From the IMG/VR virus record IMGVR_UViG_3300017783_004180, positions 1-46,601 of that record: a stretch of DNA of 46,601 bases; one strand, given 5' to 3'. The position numbers and the translations under genes were made by a program. This DNA is from a virus. Under the pieces are notes generated by a model, which worked only from the letters and a program-made list of their open reading frames with translations, ran no database searches and was not told the DNA's origin. Below are positions 29,354 through 37,057 of this stretch, piece by piece (the stretch's first letter is position 1; each line of letters starts with the position of its first letter).

Positions 29354-29647
29354 TTATTTTCTACTCATGTAAGCAGACATACCCATATATGCTCCAACGA
29401 CTCCAGCTTGTGCTATATAAAATAGACCAAGCAGATCTCCGAGTGCTGAGACTCGTTCATTGGACATAAAAGGTAGGAATAAAAATAGAGTAAAGCCAAG
29501 CATGGATATCATAGCGACCCATGCCATAGCTTTCTGCGTGTCAGCTTTTTCTTCTGCTGCTTCTGCTTCTTTGAGTAATTTGGCTGCTTCGATCTCTTCT
29601 TTCGAAGTGATTCCATCGCCATCTAAATCAAAATCTTTTTTTGCCAT
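29354..29647 (-). CDS. EF-hand membrane protein (97 aa)
   Basis: Residues 6-17 form a canonical EF-hand loop (DLDGDGITSKEE). An Ala/Glu-rich helix follows, then two hydrophobic spans (AWVAMISMLGFTLFLFLPF and LLGLFYIAQAGVVGAYMGM). The topology suggests a cytoplasmic or periplasmic calcium-binding head with a two-span anchor. Two-span small proteins can act as holins, but the EF-hand is unusual for that. A late box (29706-29713) lies about 60 bases upstream. Confidence 0.65.
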   Translation of the reverse strand: MAKKDFDLDGDGITSKEEIEAAKLLKEAEAAEEKADTQKAMAWVAMISMLGFTLFLFLPFMSNERVSALGDLLGLFYIAQAGVVGAYMGMSAYMSRK

Positions 29648-29704
29648 CTTTTAGTGCACCTTTAATGATTAAACACATCATTACAAAAAGTTCACTCTAG
29701 ACGA

Positions 29705-30949
29705 CTATTTAGGGTTCTCAGTATCTTTCTTTTTGATAATTTCCTTAATATCAGATCTTAATTCATAACTTTCAGGATTGTATGGTTCATTGTCTGGATC
29801 CACTTCTTTTGGCTTTTCAGCTATACTTGGTCCAGGACGATCTTCCCTTTTCTCTGGTAGATTGTCAACATGTGCCTTTACCTTACGATCTTCTTGTATT
29901 TTTTGCCAGTAATATCTTGCATCATCACTGACATTCATTATACTCTCAGGAATCTCAGGAATTTTTCGTCTTGGTTGGGCAATCATACCATTCCAAGCAA
30001 TAAGTAAAGCCACAGCAAGTGGGTCAAATACAATACATAGAATAATAATTACCCATCTTACAGCATCCTCGAGTACTGATTTATTGGCTTCCCCATATAC
30101 TAACTCAGCAATATATTTGACTGGTCCAACCTCAGCTTCAAGTTTACGAAACTCTTTTTCATAAACCATTTTTTCTTCGATTAGTGCATCAACAATAACT
30201 TGCTCAGTTTCTACATTAGATTCAAGTGTTGCCACCTTACCATCTATATCATCAGTTTTAGATTCGGCAGTAATACGATAAGATTTTATTACTTCTTCTA
30301 GTTCTCCTATCTGTGTATTATATTTTCTGTCGATAGCAGTAAGTTCTTTTTTAAGTTCAGCATTTGCTGCATCTACTTGTTCTCTTTTGGCAGCACCTGA
30401 GCCAAACCCAGTGACAGTTTCATTAATTGTTTTTAGTTTTTGATTATACGCATCGTTTGCTGCTTTCTTTTCTTCAGCAATCCTATCGTATAATGCATCT
30501 AGTCTTTCCTGTTCGTTTCCTATTTGTACATCAACTCGTTCATTATTTGGTTGTAATAGTCTATCGATTTCAGCATCCCACCTGTCGATTTTAACTTGTG
30601 AACGAACAAGTTTATCATCAATACTTTCGGCTAATGCTATCTGCTCATCTGATAGAGCAGTTTGCTCGATATGTGCCTTTGATAAAAAACCAAATATTCC
30701 CATACTGGTAATAAACATTAGGAAAAACACAGCGAACATTAAATATGATTTGAGTAGTATTTTACATTCGTCCCAGTATCTATGTAAATAAACTACTGTG
30801 ACCAGTTTTCCTACTTCCATTGCGGATCCCATTACTATAACTGGTATCACTGCTGCAGCAAAAATAGTTGCTAATCCGATAATCGAGTAATATGCAGCAA
30901 TGGCAGATATAGTTAGGGCAGTCCCCAACATTAATATCTTCATGAACAT
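29705..30949 (-). CDS. Membrane protein with long coiled coil (414 aa)
   Basis: Four hydrophobic segments are visible: two near the N-terminus (6-52), one near 70-88 and one near 300-325 (WVIIILCIVFDPLAVALLI). Between the third and fourth lies a coiled coil of about 200 residues rich in Glu, Lys and Ala. The C-terminal 90 residues are polar with many Pro and Lys. A similar layout is known to me from T4-like marine phages without a function. A GGAGG site precedes ATG 30949, with a perfect hairpin just upstream (30966-30987). It may organise an envelope assembly or an intracellular membrane platform. Confidence 0.7.
   Translation of the reverse strand: MFMKILMLGTALTISAIAAYYSIIGLATIFAAAVIPVIVMGSAMEVGKLVTVVYLHRYWDECKILLKSYLMFAVFFLMFITSMGIFGFLSKAHIEQTALSDEQIALAESIDDKLVRSQVKIDRWDAEIDRLLQPNNERVDVQIGNEQERLDALYDRIAEEKKAANDAYNQKLKTINETVTGFGSGAAKREQVDAANAELKKELTAIDRKYNTQIGELEEVIKSYRITAESKTDDIDGKVATLESNVETEQVIVDALIEEKMVYEKEFRKLEAEVGPVKYIAELVYGEANKSVLEDAVRWVIIILCIVFDPLAVALLIAWNGMIAQPRRKIPEIPESIMNVSDDARYYWQKIQEDRKVKAHVDNLPEKREDRPGPSIAEKPKEVDPDNEPYNPESYELRSDIKEIIKKKDTENPK
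29706..29713 (-). promoter_or_regulatory. T4-late-like promoter
   Basis: Minus strand CCTAAATA overlapping the stop of the 29705-30949 gene. The predicted start near 29700 gives a leader of about 53 bases before ATG 29647. Confidence 0.45.
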
Positions 30950-30965
30950 AATTGCCCTCCTTTAC

Positions 30966-30987
30966 ACTGGGTGCCGAAGCACCCAGT
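30966..30987 (-). other. UUCG-capped hairpin just before a ribosome site
   Basis: On the minus strand ACTGGGTGC, TTCG, GCACCCAGT forms a perfect 9-bp stem with the extra-stable cUUCGg tetraloop. It is followed by GTAAAGGAGG, the ribosome site of the 29705 gene. No T-run follows, so it is probably an mRNA-end stabiliser or processing signal and not a terminator. Confidence 0.6.
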
Positions 30988-30995
30988 ATTATTAG

Positions 30996-31142
30996 TTATA
31001 TTAGTGTACATATAACCCATATTGCTAGAGCCAGTATTCCGACTACAACAATTTTATTTTTTTTGGATAAATCTTGCCACTTCCAAACGATATTGTCCTT
31101 AGTGTCAATTATCCATTCTTTTATATCAGTAAGATTCCACAT
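30996..31142 (-). CDS. 48-residue membrane peptide
   Basis: ATG 31142 follows TAGGAGG. The N-terminal half is polar and Trp-rich; residues 29-47 are one membrane span (IVVVGILALAIWVICTLI) at the C-terminus, a tail-anchor layout. It ends just before the hairpin at 30966-30987. Unknown function. Confidence 0.6.
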   Translation of the reverse strand: MWNLTDIKEWIIDTKDNIVWKWQDLSKKNKIVVVGILALAIWVICTLI

Positions 31143-31145
31143 ATA

Positions 31146-31565
31146 TTATCCTCCTATATTAGATCTTGTAAATTTAATCATAATATTCTCGTTATAATAT
31201 TTGTACTCACCATTAGGAAGTTTTGCGTTTAGCACATCAAATTCAAACATATATTTAACTTCCCAGTAATTAACCTCCCCACGAGTTTTACAAAGACGAA
31301 GTATCTTTCTCTCGAAATTACTTTCGCCTTTTCGTATTATATCTTCTTGTAGGATTGTTGACGATCCCCAATAATTTTGCCAATCACTCTCAACTCTACT
31401 TCGTCTTTTGTTGACTCTGCCTTTCAATGGCTGTAGAGTTTTCGCTTTTGTAAAATATTTGCGACCAATGTAAGATCGACCTGTTTTTTTACAGGTAATC
31501 TCATAGATGAAACCATAATAATCTTCATAATCAGTGAAGACTCTGTCTTCATATAACCAAGTCAT
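31146..31565 (-). CDS. GIY-YIG endonuclease, SegE-like
   Basis: The start has the GIY-YIG core in a modified form: GFIYEITCKKTGRSYIGRKYF (GFIY for the first GIY, YIG intact with Arg and Tyr). A helical SDWQNYWGSS, an LCKTRGEVNYWEVKYMF segment with the conserved Glu, and a KLPNGEYKYYNENI end follow. It matches the T4 SegE-like proteins of marine phages. These cut DNA and can act as free-standing homing endonucleases. At 139 residues it lacks a separate DNA-binding domain. A late-type box lies 7 bases before its ATG. It is placed at the end of the nrd block. Confidence 0.78.
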   Translation of the reverse strand: MTWLYEDRVFTDYEDYYGFIYEITCKKTGRSYIGRKYFTKAKTLQPLKGRVNKRRSRVESDWQNYWGSSTILQEDIIRKGESNFERKILRLCKTRGEVNYWEVKYMFEFDVLNAKLPNGEYKYYNENIMIKFTRSNIGG

Positions 31566-31572
31566 TGCTATA

Positions 31573-31580
31573 TATTTAGG
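31573..31580 (-). promoter_or_regulatory. T4-late-like promoter, near-leaderless
   Basis: Minus strand CCTAAATA, then TATAGCA, then ATG 31565. The predicted start leaves a leader of about two bases. Confidence 0.45.
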
Positions 31581-32363
31581 TTAATTGATAAATTTAATCT
31601 TACGATTTAAGATGTTTTTAGAGAATTTAGGGATAGCGTGTTTCATAGCTTTTCTCCAGTTGTCGTTATAGTTTTCCCATACTCCAGCATTTACTACTTC
31701 GTCCATAGATATAAACTCTTGGACATAAGCATTAGATTTGAGATATTTAACTATAAGATTCTTGCGTGATGCTGTCATAAGTGCGTCATGACAGGTGACA
31801 ATTTCGTTAGGGTTTATGCCTTCATTATATACAAAAGACTCTGCAAACTTTCTGGAGTATCCTAGAATAGCATTATGAGCACCTTGCTCATTAGTATAAG
31901 GTACATATTGTTGTATGAAAGGTGACACTGATAGCATAATATTTTGGATATATTCTACAGGATATTTAAACATAACATTCTTACCTTCATCACAATATCT
32001 TTCTAAGATAGCACGAAGTAATTGTTGTGTTTCTTCATATAAAGTATCATCAACGAATAATTCTCTACGACCAGAATGAAATAATACATCAATATCTTCA
32101 TTGCTTACAGCTTCTATTACTGTTTTAAAGTCTCGGGAAAGTTTTGAAGCACCACGCAGTTTTATATAGAAGTCTTCATTATGATTAGTTAGAAATCTGT
32201 TCCTATCTATATTTTCTTGTATTCCTTGCCATGTTAATGATGGCTCAAATACTTTGATAGTCTCTACGACTTCAACTTCATATTCTTTTAAATCTTCTAA
32301 TAATTCTGCTTTTACTTCTTGGTCAGTAGCATCATGACTAATAACATCAACTAAGATTTTCAT
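31581..32363 (-). CDS. Hypothetical protein (260 aa)
   Basis: No motif is recognised. The start MKILVDVISHDATDQ resembles a small alpha/beta nucleotide fold, and later parts are helical. Two short Cys stretches (RYCDEGKN, VTCHDALM) are far apart. It is coupled by ATGA to the zinc-ribbon protein and lies downstream of nrdB. Possibly a conserved T4-like protein; activity unknown. Confidence 0.6.
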   Translation of the reverse strand: MKILVDVISHDATDQEVKAELLEDLKEYEVEVVETIKVFEPSLTWQGIQENIDRNRFLTNHNEDFYIKLRGASKLSRDFKTVIEAVSNEDIDVLFHSGRRELFVDDTLYEETQQLLRAILERYCDEGKNVMFKYPVEYIQNIMLSVSPFIQQYVPYTNEQGAHNAILGYSRKFAESFVYNEGINPNEIVTCHDALMTASRKNLIVKYLKSNAYVQEFISMDEVVNAGVWENYNDNWRKAMKHAIPKFSKNILNRKIKFIN

Positions 32364-32530
32364 ATCGGATCCTTATCTAAATCCTCCTCTTGCTCAGGTC
32401 TTTCACAATCATCCCCACAGAATGGGCAACAAGTTATATCTTGCCCCATGAAATTATCTTCATCTTCTTCAAACGAGATGGTGTATTCAGCACCACAAGA
32501 TTCACATTCAAATTTAAATTTTTTCTTCAT
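32360..32530 (-). CDS. Small zinc-ribbon protein (56 aa)
   Basis: Two Cys pairs (CESCGAEY and CCPFCGDDC) separated by 20 acidic residues form a zinc ribbon. The start at ATG 32530 lies two bases after the nrdB stop. The frame opens further upstream but only inside nrdB. The C-terminus is acidic. Such ribbons can bind nucleic acid or act as small redox or metal proteins; placed after nrdB it might assist the diiron enzyme (inference). Confidence 0.75.
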   Translation of the reverse strand: MKKKFKFECESCGAEYTISFEEDEDNFMGQDITCCPFCGDDCERPEQEEDLDKDPI

Positions 32531-32532
32531 AA

Positions 32533-33528
32533 TCAGGCAGTAGCACTGACACCCCAAACTTCTTGCCAGTCCCCAGCGAGTGCTCCTTTCGCATAATCAG
32601 TGACTCTATTCTCAAAGAAGTTCCCATGTGTAGGAGCATTTATCATCTCCTCAACCCATGGTAGTGGATTTCTAGTGACTTTCCAGATACCCTTTAATCC
32701 TAGACTAATTAATCTACGATCGCAAATATATCTAATGTATTTTTTTACATCTTCAGCTGTTAAGTCAGGCATATTGCCCATAGCGAAAGACAAGTCAATA
32801 AATTTATCTTCGAGTTCAGTCATTTTTGTAGCGATCTTATAGATATCGCTTTTAGTTTTATCATTCCAGATAGATTTGTTTTCTTCAATATAAGTTCTAA
32901 AAAGTTTAATCATGTTTTCAGCATGTAGAGTTTCATCTACAATAGACCATGTTACGATTTGACCCATACCTTTCATCATGCCATGTCTTGGGAAATTTAG
33001 TAGCATAATGAATGAAGAAAATAATTGCATACCCTCAGTGAAAGCTGAGAATGCAGCAATATTAGTAGCAACCGATCTTTTGTTGCCATTAGATTCTGAT
33101 AGTTTAATAAAGTATTCGTGCTTATCAGACATCTCTTGATATTCAGCAAACTCTTGGTATGTATTTTCAGGCATACCCAAAGTTTCAATCAGATGTGAGT
33201 AAGCAGCAATATGAAGTGCTTCTCTTGCTGCAAACCCACTTAACATCATCCTGATTTCTGGTTGTGGAAAATATGGCAAGTAGTTATTTACATAACCACC
33301 AGCAACATCAATATCTCCCTGAGTAAAGAATCTAAAGATATTAGTTAAAAAGTATTTCTGCTCAGCAGTAATCTTAGTCTTCCAATCTTTAACATCTTCA
33401 ATCATAGGCACTTCAGTATGAAGCCAATGTGATTGCTCATGCTTGAGCCATGCTTCATATGCCCATGGGTAGTTAAAAGGTTTGAAGAATGTTCTTTCGT
33501 CAGTTAGTTTGAGTTGCTTTTTCGCCAT
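32533..33528 (-). CDS. nrdB: Ribonucleotide reductase small subunit NrdB
   Basis: Class I R2 diiron ligands are visible: Glu103 and His106 in AREALHIAAY, Glu165 in FTEGMQLF, and Glu199 and His202 in DETLHAENM. The radical Tyr110 is at the expected +7 position. The first carboxylate ligand is probably Glu39 in HTEVPMIED. With NrdA it reduces NDPs to dNDPs for phage DNA synthesis. The length of 331 residues is slightly shorter than E. coli NrdB. It is separated from nrdA by about 3.5 kb of inserted genes, including glutaredoxin, a lipoprotein and oxygenases. Confidence 0.94.
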   Translation of the reverse strand: MAKKQLKLTDERTFFKPFNYPWAYEAWLKHEQSHWLHTEVPMIEDVKDWKTKITAEQKYFLTNIFRFFTQGDIDVAGGYVNNYLPYFPQPEIRMMLSGFAAREALHIAAYSHLIETLGMPENTYQEFAEYQEMSDKHEYFIKLSESNGNKRSVATNIAAFSAFTEGMQLFSSFIMLLNFPRHGMMKGMGQIVTWSIVDETLHAENMIKLFRTYIEENKSIWNDKTKSDIYKIATKMTELEDKFIDLSFAMGNMPDLTAEDVKKYIRYICDRRLISLGLKGIWKVTRNPLPWVEEMINAPTHGNFFENRVTDYAKGALAGDWQEVWGVSATA

Positions 33529-33537
33529 CGTTATTTC

Positions 33538-33663
33538 CTATCGTGTGTATTTGTTAATTAATCTGATTATTGCGTAAACAGCCAGTCCGAGTCCAATATA
33601 AATTAAACCATCTTCCCAGCTTACATTATTAAGTAGTTCTGCATTTAAAAAACTTAGATCCAT
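33538..33663 (-). CDS. 41-residue membrane peptide
   Basis: ATG 33663 follows a strong TAGGAGG site. The first half is polar and acidic; residues 20-36 are a membrane span (LIYIGLGLAVYAIIRLI) with a basic end. It lies 10 bases before nrdB. Unknown function. Confidence 0.6.
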   Translation of the reverse strand: MDLSFLNAELLNNVSWEDGLIYIGLGLAVYAIIRLINKYTR

Positions 33664-33672
33664 TTTATCCTC

Positions 33673-34347
33673 CTAAAAATATGTTTTAAGTATGCCAGTT
33701 TTATAATCAACATAAACATGACCCTGTAAAGTTATTCTATTTTCAGTAGTTGGTGGTTTGGCACCCAATCGGTGTTTAACCATCCCATGCCATAAAGACA
33801 TTTTTCCTAGTTCATAATTATGAGTAAAGTAGTCGCTAGAATCCCCTAACCAATCTAAACATGCCCCATCTTTTGGCAGTTCAATCGGTATCGCAAAAGA
33901 GTATATTTGTTCTCTATTGAGTTCAGGTTTGTAAAATCTTAGATTATCATCGGTATGATAAGGTCGGCTCTTAGTTAAGCCAATATCATTACCTTTATAG
34001 ATATGAAATCCTGGAAGTGGCAAGTCCTTATAATAAGAAACTTCTTTTACTCCAATCCCAAAAATTTCCTCCAGTGTTTTGAGTACAGGTGTATATATAA
34101 TATCAGAAAACTCAGTATCTAATAGTTCCTGTACCTCCCAGTCTATGTCGTTTTTATCCTGTAATACATATAATCCGTCACCAAACAGATACATATATTC
34201 CATTCCAGGTTGCACAAACAAAGCACTGTTGAAATAGTCAGATAGTGGTTTCCAATATTTCTCGTGGTAGTTTACTTTTTCAAGTATTTTTTGACGAGTT
34301 ATAGGATCGAATACCTCTTCTGAATCTTTAAATAAAAATCTATACAA
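33673..34347 (-). CDS. 2OG-Fe(II)-like oxygenase (224 aa)
   Basis: HxD in RPYHTDDN (His131, Asp133) is followed by FAIPIEL, the distal His in LWHGMVKH (His187 or His192) and Arg204 in ENRITLQGH. This is the full iron and 2OG layout on a beta-helix. The N-terminal half is variable. It lies between a small helical protein and a membrane peptide inside the nrd block. The substrate is unknown; protein or nucleotide hydroxylation are both possible. Confidence 0.7.
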   Translation of the reverse strand: MYRFLFKDSEEVFDPITRQKILEKVNYHEKYWKPLSDYFNSALFVQPGMEYMYLFGDGLYVLQDKNDIDWEVQELLDTEFSDIIYTPVLKTLEEIFGIGVKEVSYYKDLPLPGFHIYKGNDIGLTKSRPYHTDDNLRFYKPELNREQIYSFAIPIELPKDGACLDWLGDSSDYFTHNYELGKMSLWHGMVKHRLGAKPPTTENRITLQGHVYVDYKTGILKTYF

Positions 34348-34564
34348 ACTTTAATGCCAATGAAATAGCTTTCTCTACTGCTGCTTTCATTTTCATTGCG
34401 TTCGCTTTGTCCATTATTTCATCAGTACGAGTAAGATCTTGCATTAAGTCTTTATATTCCCACTCGTTGAGTTCACCAGATTCTAATTGTTTACTAAATT
34501 TATCGGCAAGTTCTACTTTTTTGTTTGCCCATTCTTCATTACGAAGATCTTTAAATGCGTCCAT
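34340..34564 (-). CDS. Small helical protein (74 aa)
   Basis: The protein is almost entirely helical and charged (NEEWANKKVELADKFSKQLE), with no Cys or membrane span. Its start shares bases with the glutaredoxin stop and its end overlaps the oxygenase start. It could be a structural partner. No family recognised. Confidence 0.6.
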   Translation of the reverse strand: MDAFKDLRNEEWANKKVELADKFSKQLESGELNEWEYKDLMQDLTRTDEIMDKANAMKMKAAVEKAISLALKFV

Positions 34565-34818
34565 TATTCTCCTCCGACCATTTGTTGTAAGTGATTGATT
34601 GGTGTTTTCTTTAGTCCTTCCCAGCCACCTTCAATAACAATCTTTCCTTCTTGCATTATTTGTGGGACTGAGCGAACACCGAGCTCTCTAAATTTTTCAT
34701 ATGCTTCCATATCTTCATCAACTTTGATATAGTCATATGGAATATTATGTTCATCTAGATGTCTTTTTGCTAAATCGCAGTAAGGGCAATTATTTTTACC
34801 CATAATTGTTAATCTCAT
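34564..34818 (-). CDS. Glutaredoxin
   Basis: A CPYC active site (Cys11, Cys14), a TVPxI-like cis-Pro motif (VRSVPQI) and a GG near residue 64-65 (EGGWEGL) define a glutaredoxin fold. The 84-residue length is close to NrdH and T4 NrdC types. Its place in the nrd block suggests it reduces the NrdA disulfide each turn; it may also serve the peroxiredoxin. The start is an ATGA overlap with the lipoprotein gene. Confidence 0.88.
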   Translation of the reverse strand: MRLTIMGKNNCPYCDLAKRHLDEHNIPYDYIKVDEDMEAYEKFRELGVRSVPQIMQEGKIVIEGGWEGLKKTPINHLQQMVGGE

Positions 34819-35219
34819 CTTTTTCTCCTTGATGCTAATGCTTCAGCTATCTCATCAACCTGTATAGTCAATATGATAACTTTATTTACGCAGTATGGTT
34901 TCCTTAACTTATCTGCTTTAGCAGATCTATATATTCCTTCCATACTTTCACTAAATGGTCTTATTAACTCAATGACATCTTGATGTCTATTAGCTTGAGC
35001 ATACCACCATAAAATTTCTTTTGTTCGCCAAACCTTTTCTACACTGGCTAGTTTATTATCGCCTTCACATTCAATATTACGAATGTCATACTGCATTTCT
35101 GCGATCCATAGCATTTCATTGCTGTCCCAGCCAGAAGGAATTAATCCTTTTAAACTAGCACAACCTGTTAAAGCAACTAATGCTATTAAAACATATACAG
35201 TATTACGAAGCCAACTCAT
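34815..35219 (-). CDS. Predicted lipoprotein (134 aa)
   Basis: A signal segment ends in a lipobox (LTGCAS, Cys20), so the mature protein is anchored to a membrane. The remainder is helical, Trp-rich and holds two Cys (IECEGD and PYCVNK) that may pair. Lipoproteins in T4-like phages include Rz1-type spanins, but this one is long and lacks a Pro-rich part, so I do not call it a spanin. It could act in superinfection exclusion, a common role of phage lipoproteins (inference). Confidence 0.7.
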   Translation of the reverse strand: MSWLRNTVYVLIALVALTGCASLKGLIPSGWDSNEMLWIAEMQYDIRNIECEGDNKLASVEKVWRTKEILWWYAQANRHQDVIELIRPFSESMEGIYRSAKADKLRKPYCVNKVIILTIQVDEIAEALASRRKR

Positions 35220-35431
35220 GATGCCTTCTTTGCTAGTTTAACACCTCTAGCAAGGTATAGAAAGTTTCTAATTTTACTTTTCAACTTTGGTTTAGTTTTC
35301 TCCTCATTTAAAAGATTAATTAAGAACTCTGTACTTTCATTCTTCATATAATGTCTTTTACGACTTTTAGTTTGAGTTCCATTATTATCTCTTTTGACGA
35401 CTATCTCATCTTTTTTATATTTTACTGGCAT
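35216..35431 (-). CDS. Small basic protein (71 aa)
   Basis: The protein is Lys/Arg-rich along its length (KRDNNGTQTKSRKRHYMK) with a helical C-terminus, suggesting nucleic-acid or membrane-surface binding. It overlaps the FkbM methyltransferase end by 10 bases and is coupled to the lipoprotein by ATGA. Unknown function. Confidence 0.55.
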   Translation of the reverse strand: MPVKYKKDEIVVKRDNNGTQTKSRKRHYMKNESTEFLINLLNEEKTKPKLKSKIRNFLYLARGVKLAKKAS

Positions 35432-36141
35432 CCTACCCCCAACTCTTCTAATTTATCTTTTACTAACCCCAGTCCAGGAGCAGTTCTATGTAGTATTAAT
35501 GTTGTTATGTGCCAACTATATCTAAATTTAGTATGATAATTCCACTCATTAAATAATCTAGTTGCTTGGATACCAAGTTCTTTATAACCTTTTTTACCCA
35601 GATGCAACTCAATAGCAACTTGCTCAACATAGTCAGGCATCTCTTCTTGAAATATAAAGTCATACTCGCCACCCTCTACATCTACCTTTAATACTTCTGG
35701 CTTATGTTCTTTTAATTTAGTCCAAAAGTTTTCTGCGTTTACAGTAAGTTTCTCTCTTCCCTTAACAGGCATATGAGTATGACAAGTTGGATACTTTTTA
35801 GATAAGTAAAAATCTACTGAATCTCTAGAATCTCCTACGAGAGCAGTATTGAATAATGTAGTTTTTTCATTACTTACATTTTTCTCCATAACTTCGAAAC
35901 TCTCAGGTGTTGGCTCATAAGTATATACATGCTTAGCACCATTCTTTAGTGCTAGGTCTGTAAAGCATCCTATATGCCCACCTACATCCATTACAACTTT
36001 ATCATTGAAATCTAATTTAGCATATTGAGTCATCTCTTTAATAACGAACAACTCTCCTAAATCTGGTCTGTAAAATAGTCCAGAAGTTTCATCCTTTACT
36101 ATTTCAGCCACTTGTTCTCTTTCACTTGTAGTACTTATCAT
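35422..36141 (-). CDS. FkbM-family methyltransferase
   Basis: SAM-binding motif I (VVMDVGGHIGCFTDLAL) with the conserved Asp, the acidic loop EPTPESFEV, and the FkbM signature LKVDVEGGEYDFI near residue 160 are all present. FkbM-type enzymes O-methylate sugars, polyketides or other small molecules. The length of 239 residues is standard. It overlaps the oxygenase before it by ATGA. In phages such enzymes may modify surface glycans or nucleotides; the context with several oxygenases suggests a modification pathway (inference). Confidence 0.82.
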   Translation of the reverse strand: MISTTSEREQVAEIVKDETSGLFYRPDLGELFVIKEMTQYAKLDFNDKVVMDVGGHIGCFTDLALKNGAKHVYTYEPTPESFEVMEKNVSNEKTTLFNTALVGDSRDSVDFYLSKKYPTCHTHMPVKGREKLTVNAENFWTKLKEHKPEVLKVDVEGGEYDFIFQEEMPDYVEQVAIELHLGKKGYKELGIQATRLFNEWNYHTKFRYSWHITTLILHRTAPGLGLVKDKLEELGVGCQ

Positions 36142-37052
36142 ATATAATCCTCTTGTTTCCTGAATTTATTAGAAAGAGATGATGAGATTTCAGGTTGCTC
36201 TCGTTTATTATCTCTTGCGTATTTAAAATGGACATCACCGATTTCATCTAAAGTCATATCCTTAAAATGTTTTGCTGGTGGGATACCAACATAAGTTCTT
36301 TTTAAATCAATCAGCATAATCAATCTATGCTCATCAGTATTGTTATGAGCACTATGCATATATTGATTATTAAATCCCCATGGGTGTTGCCAATCAACTT
36401 CCTCGCCCTGTGCTTCTAAAAATAAATCTCCCTCAGGTACTATAAGAGGAATATGTATTCTAATATTTTCCCCTTTCTTATTTTCTATACCTATGTGTCT
36501 TTCAATAATACTTTGAGCAGGTAATATACTGTATTCAAGTATAGGGCATCTTTCTTTATAATGCTCAGCAATTTTTTTCATAGTTGGGAATGCTTCAGGA
36601 TTATATCCGTCTTGCTTTTGTTTGATGTTTAACATTCGCTTTTGAATCTTTTCATCAGCACCAGACCCAACAATATTTGGGTTATGGTATTTCATAACTA
36701 AGACTCGCCAAGCATCGTTATTATATTCACCTGCAGTTGATTGACCCTTTAGCATATTATCATCCATACCCACTTGCATCTTTGCTCTAGCAATCTTATC
36801 GGGACTTCCTTCACGAGATCGTTTCAACTGACTGTATATTGATTCTAATGCAGAAGTCGTACCTCTTTTTAGGCAATCTTCTATATCTTCATATTCTGTT
36901 AAAAAATCCCTTGTTAAATCAGGTACGAAACCCATAAGGAAATCTAACTCGTCATCAAATCTTTTTACATCTCCATAACGAAATATTTTTTGTGTTCTTA
37001 GTTTGGCTATTGCTTCTTTGTCATAACTAAGATGTTCTGGCAAGTTTATCAT
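36138..37052 (-). CDS. Aspartyl/asparaginyl beta-hydroxylase-like protein
   Basis: The C-terminal third has the core of the Asp/Asn hydroxylase family: SIIERHIGIENKK, NIRIHIPLIVPEGDLFLE, WGFNNQYMHSAHNNTDEHR and LIMLIDL. These supply the iron His residues and the Arg for 2-oxoglutarate. The N-terminal 150 residues are an added helical region with no known match. The family hydroxylates Asp or Asn in proteins or free amino acids. ATG 37052 follows AAGGA, six bases from the nrdA stop. Substrate not readable. Confidence 0.75.
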   Translation of the reverse strand: MINLPEHLSYDKEAIAKLRTQKIFRYGDVKRFDDELDFLMGFVPDLTRDFLTEYEDIEDCLKRGTTSALESIYSQLKRSREGSPDKIARAKMQVGMDDNMLKGQSTAGEYNNDAWRVLVMKYHNPNIVGSGADEKIQKRMLNIKQKQDGYNPEAFPTMKKIAEHYKERCPILEYSILPAQSIIERHIGIENKKGENIRIHIPLIVPEGDLFLEAQGEEVDWQHPWGFNNQYMHSAHNNTDEHRLIMLIDLKRTYVGIPPAKHFKDMTLDEIGDVHFKYARDNKREQPEISSSLSNKFRKQEDYI

Positions 37053-37057
37053 GTATT

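Noticed and set aside
32997-33188. Minus-strand frames inside nrdB and inside the ferritin-like gene (7417-7605)
   Set aside because: Both are alternate-frame shadows of conserved enzymes, with no initiation signal and no recognisable product.
34815-35219. Lipoprotein as an Rz1 spanin
   Set aside because: It is too long, helical and lacks a Pro-rich segment; a better Rz1 candidate is embedded at 42324-42497.
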